A stretch of DNA of 64,000 nucleotides from Cymbidium sinense (lineage: Eukaryota > Streptophyta > Magnoliopsida > Asparagales > Orchidaceae). Positions within the stretch are counted from its first letter, which is position 1, and each line of letters starts with the position of its first letter. The notes below the pieces were generated by a model. That model was not told where the DNA came from and did not search any database. It saw nothing but the letters and a program-made list of their open reading frames with translations. Both the position numbers and the translations under genes were made by a program. The stretch spans positions 45,083,648 through 45,147,647 of the forward strand of contig CM038221.1 in assembly GCA_021442155.1 (NCBI GenBank), in the 5' to 3' direction. Positions 25,401 to 37,216 of this stretch are shown here, in pieces.

Positions 25401-28400
25401 TATAAAAATTTCAACTTATTAAAATATTTAAGAGTTTAATTTCGTATATGACGGTAGATCCGATCCTCATTATTAAGATAATAAGACGATCAAACGATGA
25501 ATTAAATGATCAAACAATACATCTTTTACTTTGAATTGAAGATTTCAACTGAATGGGATACTTTCATCGAAATGTGATTACAATTTTAAATCAAATTAAT
25601 GTAAATTAAATATCAATCTAAATGCAAAATTTAATATGTCATTAAGTGTTAAATGTTTAAATGAAATTCAATTCTTAACTATTTAAAACAAACTCTATTC
25701 AACCCGCCTTCTGCAATTGTTTGTCGGAGGTGATAAATTAAGAAAACTTTAGCTCACAAAGGAGCCAATGTCAAATCAAGTGTTTTACTATATTCACTCT
25801 CAATCAATCTCATGCTAAGAAGGTAATTTGCCCCTTGATCATGCCAAGAGTTTCATATGATATACACAGAGTCCTCCGATTGATGGTTTGCCAAATACAC
25901 CATTATATTATCACATTATATTTATATGCTCTCCAATGACTCTGTTTTTTGAGTTATGAATCATAGGATACATCTAATAGGGCAAAAAATCCTCTGTTAG
26001 TTAAGGTAGACTTAATCCTATCTTCTTAGATAAACACCACCCCAGGTCTACAAGGATTACTTGGACGACAAACCCATGGCGATAGGATCCTTCTGGTCGA
26101 CTATCTCCTCCAAGTAGACTGTGGACCACGATAACGTGATAGAGATCACAGATCTGACGCATCATTCCTCCAACCATCCGGTTTAAGTTAATATGATGAA
26201 TTTCATAAATTTACAAATTCAAAACTCTGCATTCAGTGATCTAATGACTGGCCTTAATCGAAAGTTCTCTCTCTGCATTGAGAGGTAATTAACTAGTCAT
26301 GCATATGGGAAAACTGGAACCAAATCTAAAATCCTCACAAAATGAGGACGAAATCTCTGGGTAGTGTCTTATCTACTAACTCATCTGCCTTTTGAAAATT
26401 TTATCGACACTTAAAATCATACTCTTTTCATTTGTGGAGATCGGTGGTGAATTTTAGCCTGATTCTGCGACTCATTTGGGGACATGTTTTTTTTATCTTA
26501 CATATACATACTATAGAGGCAACAAAATATTTGAAAATTTAAAAATAAAAAAAATGATAATTTAAATGTGTAATAAATTCAAATTATTAATGTATGAGAT
26601 TTTATATCGAATGAATTATTCAGAGTATATCTTTATTAAACTATTATTTTGTTTTGTCATATATTTGCATTTTGAAAGTGTGAGTGATATATCGATTACT
26701 GATTACTAATCCCCATATTTCATTTGTAAAAATAGATCTTTAGAGCACATCGTTCATCATGCAGGTGGAGAAAATATCACTAACACTGCTATCAATCTTT
26801 GGGATGTTAGATTTTAGTAGTGTAGACTTCATACCATTCCTTTTTTTACAAGCACATACACACCAACCTATGCAGGGGAGGAGGACAACTGAAATGACCA
26901 CTACTGCTATCGAGGTTTCTCGAAAGAGAGCCTTTGTATTCGAAAGATTGAGTCATTCTAAGGAACCAGTCATGAAAAGAACTATCACTGGCAGAAAGTT
27001 TCAATCATACTTGTGAATGCGATAACTCTGCTAGTTGAACCTTTCGCACTAGAAGGCATGATCTTTGAAGTCTCCTCTCTTACGGAGGAAAACTAACCCG
27101 AGAGAGAAAAGAATGAATGAGTTGGAGCTCACTCTCACATCTATTATACAACTGACGCAAAGTATTCTACCGTAATAAATTTGAAAATTTGAAATGGGTG
27201 AAAATGAATCTAACCGCGATATTAAACAATCATTTGGGGTAATACTAGCTATAACCCCACAAAGGGGCATATTAAGACTATCCTTCAAACTGCACATGAT
27301 ACTGAGAGTTGTCAAGGAGAAATGTCTTATGAAGAAAAAATATCAATACTTGATTATCAGAGAAAATGAAAAATCTTCAATAAAAAGGTTACTCTCAGTG
27401 GGTAAGAGCTCAAGATCGTCCTAAGCAATTCCTGCACGATGAGCATCGGAGTGTGACACTTGGACCGCATATCCAGGAATCCGCCGTCGAAAGGTCCCGA
27501 CAACAAAAAGGAAAGAAAATATGGAGGTTGAAGTCTCGAGAAGAAGTAGCAACGCAAAAGCTTATTCATCTGGAATCAAGCTAACTTAGATACAGTAGAG
27601 AAAAAGAAATACTAAATTGCGTGCTCAACAACTATTGTTCAAATAGAAAATTGTACAACCAGCTGTGAACAAAAAGTGAGTGTTCAAACCCATAACAGGT
27701 TTGACAACCTAAGATGGATAAAGCGGAACAATTCTACTGGTCAAATCGGTCCTTCTAGACTAGATAACATCAGGTTTTAGCTTCTTCAGTGAGGAACCTC
27801 GAAACTTTATATACAAGGGTGCATCGGGTCCTCAAAGTTGCTAAGGAAAAATGATTGATAAAAATAAAATATCAAAGCTATGTCATCTGGGAGGCTAGAG
27901 TTGCTCTTCTAAGGAGACCTCCTCCTATAACCCCGACAAGACGTCAACCAATTCAAGTCCCGTATGGTGATCATTGAGGCGTGACACTTGGATCACAGGT
28001 CCAAGAATTCGCCGTTGAAAGGTCCCGACAAAAAGGTAAGAAAATGTGGAGGCCAAAGTCTCGAAGTAAAACTACCTTAAAAAAAATGACGTGACATCTG
28101 GACGTACTCACAAAATCCACTTCGTGCATTGTGAGAGTCAGCGTCTTATCACTTGAAGTTGAACTACTTTCACTCTGAGCAGCCATTCAACATAATTATA
28201 CTGAAGATGAGAATGCTCGTCTACGGATGGAAGAGCTTGACGCGCTTGATAAAGTTAGGCTCTAAGTTCAACGAAATTTAGAAGTCTACCGAGCGAGGAT
28301 GTCCAAAGCATTCGATCATACAATGCGACCTCGAACATTCCAAAAGGGGAATTGGACTTGGTGAGAAGACCAATTATTTATAATAAAAATTCGGTGACAA

Positions 28401-31400
28401 ATTTGAGCTCTTTGTCATCGAGAAAGTGTATCAAGGAGGAATACCAACTCAATTAAATGACGAAAGACCAATGCTGCCAATTAATGGTCGATACCTGAAA
28501 AAATATTATACATGATAAATACATTCTCGAAATACTATAGAAATCTTCCTGCAAGACATGAGGCATTTTTTTTAATATATTTATTTGGGTTGACATTGTG
28601 TTTGATGTCGACATTCCCTAAATAAATATACTTAAGATGAAAAAATTTTTTTGTGAAAATTCCCTTGTTACACAGAAGGCATTTTTAGTTACACATGAGA
28701 CATTTTTAGATTTTTATACATGGATGAAATCAATGTTACATGTTAAAACCTCTTAAGATCAAATATATCAATTCATACATTGTTATATTTTCTTAAATTA
28801 TTTTAGAGTTTTTTCAAAGTGCTTTAGAATTTCCCCAGCAAGACAGATGACATTTTTATATATTTAGCTAAGTTGAAATCGTGCTATAAGACGATATCCT
28901 CGAGTATATTCTGATTCAGGTTGATATCGAGTTTTACACCGAAATTCCTGAATATATTTATAATTATTATTTATTAAGTTGCATGTTCTTGTATGAACAA
29001 AAAGAATCTATTTATATGCATGAAAAGATAGCCTAAATATCTAAAAAAATTTCTCTCAAGATTCAAATGTTGAAGATCAAGTTAAGAACTCCTAATTTTG
29101 GAAGCTTCAATCAATGAAAAAAACATCAACCTCACATTCAAGTCTAAGACGCAGAGATGAGTTTTAAAGGTCGAACTCAACAAGCTCAAATGACCGAAGT
29201 TGATGCTCTCCTCACTCAACAAGCTACAAAGAAAGCAGAAAGAGCCCCTGCTCGTTGACCAAATCATCAACCCATCATAGCTTATGTCGAATACTCGAGC
29301 ATGTTTTAAAGGTCGAACTCAACAAGTCTATAAATAGCCGAGTTGTTGACACTCTCCTCACTCAACATGCCATAAGAAAAGGCCATAGTTAAAGAGCTCC
29401 TGCTCGTCAATCCAATGATGATAGTTGTTCAATCTCAAATCAGATCCAGCTTAGTGACTACAAGCAATCAGAATCTAAGAGATCTTTCTACCTGATCGAT
29501 AGATCAAGATAATTTGAGGAAACTCTTAATTCAGAGCTGCCTCATGTCAATCCTTATATTGCCTGCAGGGTGATATCCCAATCTATTCTCAAATGATCTG
29601 ATCAAGCACAAAACAGTATCAAAGCCAATCTTCATCAAGTCTCAAAAGTAGAAAGTATGGGAGAGGTAGCAATTCTAGTTCATAATAAGTTAATTCAACT
29701 AAAGGAATTTCGTGGTTATTTAGTGCTAAAGTATACATGCTAGATCGATAACTCAACACCTGCACTAATATAAGTCGGAAGGGGTTATCTGTATTCACTT
29801 TTCGATAAGTTAAAGTTAAAGACGAAGACGACTATATTCCCGACAAGTCAATATGGATAAATCAGGTCAATCATTTATCAAGTCCGTCGAGCTTAAAGCT
29901 AGAACAGAAGGATTCCAAATCTCAAAATAAGCAAACAAATTTCTATCAAACCAGCAAGGTTTGAGGAAACCCAAATCTGCAACAACATAGAAGAAAAGAG
30001 ATCTTCAACACACTCATCGAAGCAGAGAGTAGATGGTGGAAGAATTTTCATCTATTCGACAAGTCGATCTTGACAAATCAGTCAATTCCATCATTTAGTA
30101 TGTCCAAAATAAAACATCATACTAATGACAAATCCTACCAAAGTCCCATAAGCTATTGAAATCGAAGATGAAGTGATCCGAGATCTATGGCCAGCTCAAA
30201 GGGTTAACCAGTTTTCAACAAATGCGACTCGCTTCATGCGCGAATCACATTTGTTGGAGGGCATTTGTTGACCTCCATGCGTGATACATCAGTCGTGTCG
30301 AGCTCAAAATCTAAATTCGATGGACTTTTGATGTAATAGCTCGCAAATCGGAGCTGAGATGCACCAAACATTGCCAAAATCAAACGACCGTCGACGAATA
30401 TTTCCATCGCTCGTAATATTGAAATTGATCGGTATAAATATTGCATAATCTAACGATCAACCAGATCGATGCCAATGCCAACGCGCATATCGCAGTACGA
30501 TTCTCAAATGACATCCGATCGATGAATGGACTTTGTTATTGCGTTCAGAACGTCGATATTGATCGGAATATAAATATTGCATAATCTAACGATCAATCGA
30601 TCAAGTTATTAAGCTGTCAATATTCCGACGCGCATATCGGAGTCGGGAGGTTGCGATGATGCTCAAACAAATTCATTAAACTAGCTGCTTGTTAATTAGC
30701 TTGATAATCCAATTTGAACTGAGCTCGTGAACAAACTCGAATTGAGAGCTCGATAATAGTAAACAAGCTCAAGCTTGAGCACCATTCTAAAGCTCGAATC
30801 GAGCTCGAGCTCAATAATGGTAAACATGATTGCACTTGAACATGCATATGCTTGGTTCATCTCGATTCGTTTGCAGCTTTATGGAGGTGCAACAATATTT
30901 AACTAAGTTAAAAAACCACCCACAACCTTAAAAAATTTCTATAAGTAATTGTCTCTACTAAATATATGCCACAACCTTCTTTAGTTTAGTAATATTTCTC
31001 AAGACCTTGGGACTTAGGGCTTGTTTGGGATCAATTTTATTTTGTGTTTTTTATTTTAATTGTTATGATATTTTTAAAAATATATTTATTTAATATATTT
31101 TAAGTGTTTATATAATTTATTTTTAAAATAAATTATATTATTTTTAAAAACACTCAATAATTTTTAGGTATCTTGAGCATTTAAAAAAAAAAAATCATCA
31201 TCATGTATGTTTTATTTGAAGTCAAAATATAAACAAAATAAGACTGATAACAAACAACAAACAAAAAAAAAATTGATCACTAACAATCCCTTAGTTTGTA
31301 TCATATCATGCTTACATCAAGAACTACTTCACAATCTCACTTATAATGCACTTATTTCTCTTAAAACTTGTGACGCAATCTCACTTGCATAAGAACCTTG

Positions 31401-34400
31401 GATTGTAGGTGCCTTACGTGAGCTAATGCACTTGATAAACTTAAGTTTAGCTCGATTAATACTCATTTAAATTAGTAATTAAACAAGTTGAGTGCTTTTA
31501 AAAGCTAGAAGTTTGATAGAACCATACTTGAACGTAATCTATCTCATTTATTTATTTGCATGATCAAACTTGTTTAACAAGTGACTTGCTTACTGCTTAA
31601 TATTAAAGTGAGTTTACTTGTATATTATTTAATTAAAATTTGTACTAAGTATAACTTGCTTAATTATTTTATAATAGTCATCTATTATATATTTATTAGT
31701 ATTAGTTATTTTCACAATTATTTACAGCCTATCTCTTTGCATGTTTGTGATTGGAAAGCATTAAGATAATTAAAATTGATACTCCATCAACTCCGGCAGC
31801 TTGGTAATTTTTATTTTTTTATATTTTTCATCACAACTATGTATCGATAAACTAATGAAATTGAAGTAATAATTTGGGCCCAAAAGGTTAAATAGAGAAT
31901 ATGTGTCAAGATTTGAGATGGCATATGAAATAAAGCCTTGGGAACTGAAAGGAAACGGTCCACTTTGATTACTACTGAAATTATGGCAATGTTACTGTAT
32001 TGATCTTAGACAACTTCATAAAGTTTCTGATGATATAAATCAAAATTTTGCAGGTTCAACATCGTTGGACAGGTAATATATGTTCTTTAAATTGGAGATC
32101 CTAACCTCCATTTTCACGAGAGGAATATGCATTATTTTAAGTTGCATCATTCTTTTTGTTATCCTTCTGAGCCTTTCGAAAACATTCTCTTGGCAGTGGG
32201 CTGTAACTACTAGTGTAGATTTCTCATTAGCACAACTTATCCAAGTCATCATTCTTCTCAGTACTGGGGAAATAATGGTGGAGGATACCTCTCCAAATAT
32301 GTGGTTATTGGCTTTCATGGAGGGATTCTTCTTATTCATGCCATCATAAACAGTTTTTCAATTAGTTGGTTATCATTTTTCGGACAGCTTGCTGCTGCAT
32401 GGAATGTCTTAGGTATGCATAGACTTTAAATTTTCTTTCACATTTTCTTGAATAGTAATACGTTTTTTCTAAAACTTGTATTCAGAATTAAAAGTTGAAT
32501 CCTTTTTTATTTGAAAAAAGGTGTTTTTGTCCTCATGATTCTCATCCCCTGTGTTGCTACCGAGAAGGCCAGTGCTGAATTTGTCTTCAGCCATTTTAAC
32601 ACTGAAAATGATGCCGGAATTCATAGCAAGGTTTATATATTTGTACTGGGACTTTGATGAGCCAGTACACATTGACGGGATATGATGCATCTGCACATAT
32701 GGTAAGCAAACATCTATTTTCCTATATGAAAAAAAAATGTTTCTAATCTTTAAGTTGTTCTATGACAAATTATTTTCTCTAATCCATTAATTGAAGACTG
32801 TATTCTCTATTATGCGTTGTAGGGGTGTCAATTTGGGTCTATTAGTTGGGTTTGAATATGATTTGACCCAAATAGATGTGATCAAAACCTGACCTATTTA
32901 TTAAAAGGGTCAAATGCCTCTATTTGAGCTCGACTCACCTTCAACCTGATTGACAACTCAACATGTATTCTAGATAAAAAATGTGTTAAAATTGAGTTAC
33001 GTTCGGGTTCATGGTAAAAAATCATGTGAAATTTTAGTTAGTCTTAGGTTAAATTCAAGTTGACCAGTCAAAATCGGTCAACTTTAAGTTGGTGGGTCAA
33101 CTCAAATCTAATCCAAAAAAACTAAATAAGTCAAATTCTTAGACCTGACCTGACACAACCCAAAAATTAATTAGGTCAACTCAAATATGGATTTTTCTTA
33201 TCGAGTTTGTGTTTGACCAATTTTTTTGACACTCCTAATGCATTGATACTTATTGCCATGGGCCGAACATCATTCTTTTATGCTTGCCCAGTTTTTGAGC
33301 CAACAATTTTGTCTACTTTTTGGACATCTGATGCCTTCAAAATTCTGCTTGTTGTTAAAGATCTCCAAGCAATTAAAATTTAAACAAAGTTTGCAACTTG
33401 AACTTATTTCCTTCAGACCGAAGAAAGAAACTAAGAGTGCAGATATAAATGGACCAAAAGGAATAATTAGTGCCATTGGTATATCTATTATTGCTGGTTG
33501 GGGATACCTACTTGGCATCACATTCGCAGTTACCAACATCCCATATCTTTTGAGCAGTGACAATGACGCTGGAGGTTATGCCATCGCTGAGGTATTTTTC
33601 CTTGCATTTAAGAATAGATATGGCAGTGGAGTTGGTGGCATCATTTGCTTGGGAGTGGTCGCTATTGCCATATTTTTCTGCGGGATGAGTTCTGTGACAA
33701 GCAACTCTAGGTAATGAATGCACTCTATGTTTTAAATTGATTATTAATATTTGATAAATGTTCGCAGAATTTAATTTTATGAATATAGAAGTGTTTATGT
33801 TTGTTTTGTGACACTTGGATCATTGAAATATTAATGGCTTTTAGTACCATTTTAGATAAATTAACTCTCTGAACTTATTCTTTTATGAAAGCAGGATGGC
33901 TTATGCATTTTCAAGAGATGGAGCAATGCCCTTCTCATCATTTTGGCATAAAGTTAACAAGCAAAATGTCCCTATAAATGCAGTTTGGCTTTCTGTATTC
34001 ATATCATTTTGCATGGCGCTGACGGTAATGCAAATGTTCTATTTTGTTTAATTATTATGAGAATTTCCTGTATTTTTATGTTCTTGAAACATGTCTTAAA
34101 ATTGTGACTTAGCTTCAATAACTGCCTATCCTCTGAATACCAAAATTTTGAATCATCCACAAAATTAATGTGCTCAAATCTAAAGTGATATTCTCGTTGT
34201 TATCTCCAAGTTAAAAGCACCTTTTATTTTGGCAAAATTGTTGATTATTTTCAGAAATTTGCTTCAACGAGTATGAAGAAGACAAGTCCTTTAGCATTTT
34301 TTTTTCTTCTTAATCCCATGTAACTTCATCAACTATTTCTGCACTTTGTTTGAACGTTTCTTAAACTTTATTGCTAATTGAATCATGACGCATTGGTCTA

Positions 34401-34762
34401 ACACCTATTTTTTCTCCGGCAGTCTCTGGGAAGCTTAGTAGCCTTCCAAGCAATGGTGTCCATAGCCACCATTGGCCTCTACATAGCCTATGCTTTCCCA
34501 ATCTTCTTTCGAATAACATTGGCGCGCAAATCTTTTGTCCCTGGCCCGTTTAGCCTCGGCCGATATGGGATTCTCGTCGGTTGGGTCGCAGTCATACTCT
34601 CATCACTGTCCTCTTCTCCCTTCCTGTGGCCTACCCAATCACTAAGGATACTCTCAATTACACACCTGTCGCTGTTGGTGGCCTGATCTTACTTACAGTC
34701 TGCTCATGGTTTTAAACGCAAGGCATTGGTTTAGAGGACCCATAACCAATATTGATACATAA
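19404..34762 (+). CDS. BAT1: BAT1/GABA-permease-like amino-acid transporter, 8 exons, frame-broken as written
   Basis: It belongs to the APC-superfamily bidirectional amino-acid transporters; the Arabidopsis BAT1/GABP relatives move amino acids and GABA across membranes. Exons: 19404-19515, 19600-19860, 32054-32072, 32197-32412, 32521-32701, 33424-33710, 33895-34024, 34423-34762, with GT-AG borders and consistent phases. The product would be about 517 residues, the family's usual length, with about 12 membrane spans. Conserved stretches: ARLHELGYKQELKRDL (exon 1), TTLYNTGLRYGGP and SSYPTSGGLYYWSA (2), WAVTTSVDFSLAQLIQ (4), DNDAGGYAIAEVF (6), MAYAFSRDGAMP (7), GLYIAYAFPIFFRITLARK (8). Frame breaks: one A missing near 19440, one G near 32270, one T near 32654, about 7 bases near 34597, one G near 34709. 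ATG 19404 is chosen because its frame leads into exon 1 up to the first break. The protein stop TAA is at 34760-34762. Assembly error or recent pseudogene cannot be told apart here. Confidence 0.9.
25290..26450. repeat. Shared segment, copy A
   Basis: It matches 59480-61020 in the same direction, and part of it (about 25940-26450) matches 49780-50110 inverted. Landmarks are the CATGGGTCTCGA motif near 25300, CAAAGGAGCCAATGTCAAATC near 25760, and AATCTCTGGGTAGTGTCTTA near 26350. No coding frame runs through it. It is probably leader or LTR sequence of the Tat-like family. Confidence 0.65.
28195..28505 (+). pseudogene. Integrase C-terminal tail of Tat-like pol
   Basis: The frame reads ENARLRMEELDALDKVRL, then after a stop QRNLEVYRARMSKAFDHTMRPRTFQKGNW, and ends near 28505 with PINGRYLKKYYT-like codons. 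This is the typical C-terminal part of Tat integrases, with the Arg-Pro-Arg-x-Phe-Gln-x-Gly motif and the final KxYY. The catalytic core that should precede it is absent; the repeat segment shared with copy B stands directly before it. This indicates a large internal deletion. Confidence 0.8.
29160..29370. repeat. Tandem unit, about 143 bp, in the 3' region of copy A
   Basis: GTTTTAAAGGTCGAACTCAA followed by CTCTCCTCACTCAACA occurs at 29161 and again at 29304. Two units in the untranslated 3' region fit the Tat habit of carrying tandem repeats there. Confidence 0.7.
30254..30265 (+). other. Polypurine tract of copy A
   Basis: TTGGAGGGCATT directly precedes the LTR start TGTTGACC. A purine-rich stretch here primes plus-strand DNA synthesis in LTR elements, and a GGAGGGCAT form is usual in Tat elements. 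Confidence 0.7.
30266..30665 (+). repeat. 3' LTR of copy A
   Basis: It begins TGTTGACCTCCATGCGTG. It contains two internal units of about 127 bp that share ATAAATATTGCATAATCTAACG (first 20 bases at 30433 and 30561). A related sequence lies at 50220-50450. The right end is not defined. Confidence 0.6.
30670..31560. other. GCTCGA-rich repeat and AT-rich tail of intron 2
   Basis: 30690-30860 is dense in GAGCTCG, AAGCTCGA and AACAAGCTC motifs, which read similarly on both strands, and weaker versions occur at 31410-31560. This resembles common short plant repeats. The TTTGGGATC motif near 31025 is shared with the foldback element at 35398. No coding signal. Confidence 0.35.
32820..33237. mobile_element. 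hAT-type MITE in intron 5 of the transporter gene
   Basis: 418 bp with imperfect terminal inverted repeats: left TAGGGGTGTCAATTT, right end AATTTTTTTGACACTCCTA. It is flanked by an 8-bp target duplication with one mismatch (ATGCGTTG at 32812-32819, ATGCATTG at 33238-33245). Eight-base duplications and a TAGGGGTGTCAA end are typical of hAT elements. The inside is rich in GGTCAAATT-type motifs and has no transposase, so it depends on an autonomous partner. Confidence 0.85.
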
Positions 34763-35397
34763 AGGCATAGGCGTAGTAAAGTAATGAATTGGATGGATGG
34801 AAAGGGTCCATTTGCTTTGTAATTATTGGTGTTTTAACATAAATGTTTAAATGGCCTTTGGGGTTGGGATGTTTTTTGGTGGCAGCAGAGTTCTGTTGTT
34901 TATATAAAATTTATTGGAAATTAAACATATTTTATTTGTAATAATTATGAAATTTGAAGTCTAAAGTACATTGGTATAGAATCTATTATATATTGGTTAA
35001 TTTTTCAGTTTATAACATAAACATGTTTTCAGACTTGCTTACAGACTCTTATTTATTCGTGGTCGCTTTTTCTTTAAGGAGGAATATCTCACATAAATCT
35101 TCATCTGATTGCCATTATCATCATTTGTATTGTGGTAAAATGTTGGCCTCATACAATGAATATAAAATAAAATTCTTAATTTTAAAATTACAATATAAGA
35201 TATAATATCTAAAAGATTTAGGTTGCAATTATTATAGATTTAATAATCTCATGGCTCGCATTTTATTTCCTCTTAAAATAAAAAAATTTCTAAATCAAAT
35301 TGACATTTTGCATGAATCGAAATTTATAATTTATGTTATTTTAAGATCAGATTGAATGATCACTTTTTAAGTTAATCACAATTCTAGCTTAAATTTA
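34763..35397 (+). other. 3' flank of the transporter gene
   Basis: The 3' UTR probably covers the first 150-200 bases after the stop; AT-rich signals such as TTTATATAAAATTTATTGG near 34900 could serve polyadenylation. After that the sequence is AT-rich with no gene. Confidence 0.4.
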
Positions 35398-35552
35398 GGA
35401 GCTGTTTAGGATCATCTTTTATATTTTATAGTTTATTATTTTATTTATTTATTTTATTCAAATTAAAATTTATTTGTTGTTAATAATTGTTTTTTTAAAT
35501 ATTTAAAATGTTTAAAAAATATTTTAAGTATTTTGAAAAAGAAAGATAAAAT

Positions 35553-35627
<75 letters not shown>

Positions 35628-35665
35628 AAAATAAAAATAAAATTGATATGATCCCGAAAATTCCT
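35398..35665. mobile_element. Foldback/MITE-like element with TA microsatellite
   Basis: The left end GAGCTGTTTAGGATCATC and the right end, read in reverse (TTTTCGGGATCATATCAATT), form an imperfect inverted repeat around an AT-rich core. The core includes a TA run of about 65 bp. The size fits a MITE. A target duplication is not certain, so the family is left open. Confidence 0.4.
35557..35621. repeat. TA dinucleotide microsatellite
   Basis: About 32 pure TA units followed by an A run. The Ile-Tyr reading frames on the other strand are an artefact of the repeat. Confidence 0.95.
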
Positions 35666-35689
35666 AAGTAGAAGCAAATCTGCAAAGAA

Positions 35690-36890
35690 ATGATCGAATC
35701 AAATTGGTCGAGATCAAGACTTAAAATATCATTTAAACTTTGAAACATCGTTAAATTCTAAAAGCTCAATATAGAGTGTTTATAGTCAAATCGAGCGTCT
35801 TGACGAGTTTGCCCAACAAGCCAAAGATCTTACATTCATTTGAGCATTCAAATACACAAAATACATCATATGATCAAGAATCATCATGAGCCGTCATGAG
35901 GAGTGATGATTTTGCATGTATTTACTGACACCACTTCTCCGATTTATAAATAGCCTCTCATTCCTCATATGAGGAGGCGCAAGAGAGGAGAGCTCTAAAG
36001 ATCCTCCAAGCACAATCGTGTTGCTCGACAATCGCCAACCACCGCCACGTTGATCCTTGCTGCTGCCATCTCGTTTGCTCCATCATGATGACTTCTACCG
36101 ATTTCTGCCGCTGATTGTTCTGATTCGCGAATTGTTCCCGCATTTACCGGTGATTGTTTTGCACCATCACTATCATTCTACTACTGAATTTACAACCTGA
36201 TCGTTGTCACATATGTTGTTCCTTTCTCATATACAATAATCTCAGACGGAAGATCTTGTACTCAAACATACATAGTGGAAGCACGGAAGGTTTTTTCCCT
36301 CTTCGAGAAAATTACGGAGTTTTATTGTTCACTTTTAAATACCGTGTGTCTTTGGATTTCACAACGAAGCTAAGGCGAATACTTTTACTCTACCGCAACT
36401 GGTTTTCTAGCACGCAACAGTTTGGCGCTGTCTGTGGGATACTGATTCCCATTATATCATCTTGTATGGCGATCAAATTCCCCAACAAGATCAAAACCAC
36501 CATCGAGATGTAGCATTTCAAGCTTTTAAGGAGCACAAGTGAAGAATGAAGATTCATCAAACTTCGTTCCTTCAGATTTTGTCAAAAATTGGGGGGCAAA
36601 TCTTAATCTCAAAAGATTATCCAAATCGATATTCTGGATATCTAATTGAGTATCAATTCGAGAAGCAAGTCAGTAATACTAATGAAAAAGGCCAAGGTTA
36701 AGGAGCAACTTTGGCTACAACCATAAATTTTTAATCGACCTCTTCCATACGTTAACGCCATCGAGCAAAGATTCGACAAACAACCTAGATAAAGGTCCTG
36801 GGACTTTCCATACCTTCCATACGCACCATCGGATAACACCTGACAAATAACCCTGGATAGGTCAAAATCACAACAAAATTATAAAACAAA
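35690..36890 (+). mobile_element. Truncated Tat LTR with primer-binding site and 3'-type repeats
   Basis: 35690-36418 aligns with the LTRs at 204 and 5196. It keeps a TATA motif (TTTATAAATAGCC near 35945) and ends TAGCACGCAACA with an intact CA. The primer-binding region GTTTGGCGCTGTCTGTGG follows at 36419. About 300 bases later, units of the array-A type appear (36730-36870), so gag, protease and most of the leader are deleted. No second LTR follows. It is a broken member of the same family as 204-6140. Confidence 0.75.
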
Positions 36891-37010
36891 ATTGATCCCA
36901 AAAAAGTTCTATGAATTTGTTCAAATTTTTATGATTTCAATGGAAAGATTTAAAAATTTGATGGCTTCAACATTGCCATGAATTTTTTTCCTTATGTTTG
37001 ATAACATCTC

Positions 37011-37200
37011 CTTTTTTTTTTTTTTAATTTTTTGAAGGCATAAGCCTAATTTCATTCCAAAAAGAGTAATAAGTACAAAGAAGTAAATCATGAATTAACA
37101 AAATGAAAGGCTAAAGAAAAAAAGACCAGGAAGGAGCCAAGGAGACTCCATCTGGACTCAGAAAATAAAGCCAACATATAAAAAAGATCAAATAAGATTG
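37011..37200 (-). mobile_element. 5'-truncated LINE remnant
   Basis: It starts on the plus strand with a run of 14 T, then TTTTGAAGGCATAAGCC and TTTCATTCCAAAAAGAG. Reversed, this is the same 3' end as the full LINE at 43228-43262 (TTGGAATGAAATT, then GGCTTTGCC). It is thus a short 3' fragment of a related LINE on the minus strand. The full LINE later inserted about 300 bases away. Confidence 0.6.
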
Positions 37201-37216
37201 ATACTCTCTGCCTAAC

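Larger units (their letters stand above)
23842..30665 (+). mobile_element. Tat-like Ty3/gypsy element (copy A) inside intron 2, internally deleted
   Basis: The left end at 23842 reads TGTTGACCATGCGTGATACATCAG and recurs as TGTTGACCTCCATGCGTGATACATCAG at 30266, directly after a polypurine tract, so these are LTR starts. Only the first 80 or so bases align at the left end; the 5' LTR seems truncated or replaced. Inside: a segment shared with copy B (25290-26450 and 26740-28180), a gag-protease spacer remnant with VFERL near 26940, the integrase C-terminal tail at 28195-28505, tandem units at 29160-29370, a polypurine tract and a 3' LTR. Reverse transcriptase and RNase H are missing. The right limit is approximate and no target duplication was found. 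Confidence 0.65.
19861..32053 (+). other. Giant intron 2 of the transporter gene
   Basis: 12.2 kb between exon 2 (ends ACAGGATG) and the 19-base exon 3 (GTTCAACATCGTTGGACAG). The donor is GTATGC and the acceptor is TTTTGCAG. From 19861 to 23841 it is T-rich anonymous sequence without coding signal. From 23842 to about 30665 it holds a Tat-like retrotransposon in the same orientation. From 30670 to 31560 it has short repeats rich in GCTCG and AGCTCG motifs, and the last 500 bases look like plain intron. It must be removed correctly for exon 3 to join exon 2. Confidence 0.85.

Noticed and set aside
33253..33423. Upstream extension of the exon 6 reading frame to an ATG at 33253
   Set aside because: It begins at the edge of the hAT MITE and runs through intron sequence; splice sites and family alignment place exon 6 at 33424.
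35495..35748. Minus-strand frames of alternating Ile-Tyr
   Set aside because: They come from the TA dinucleotide run inside the foldback element.
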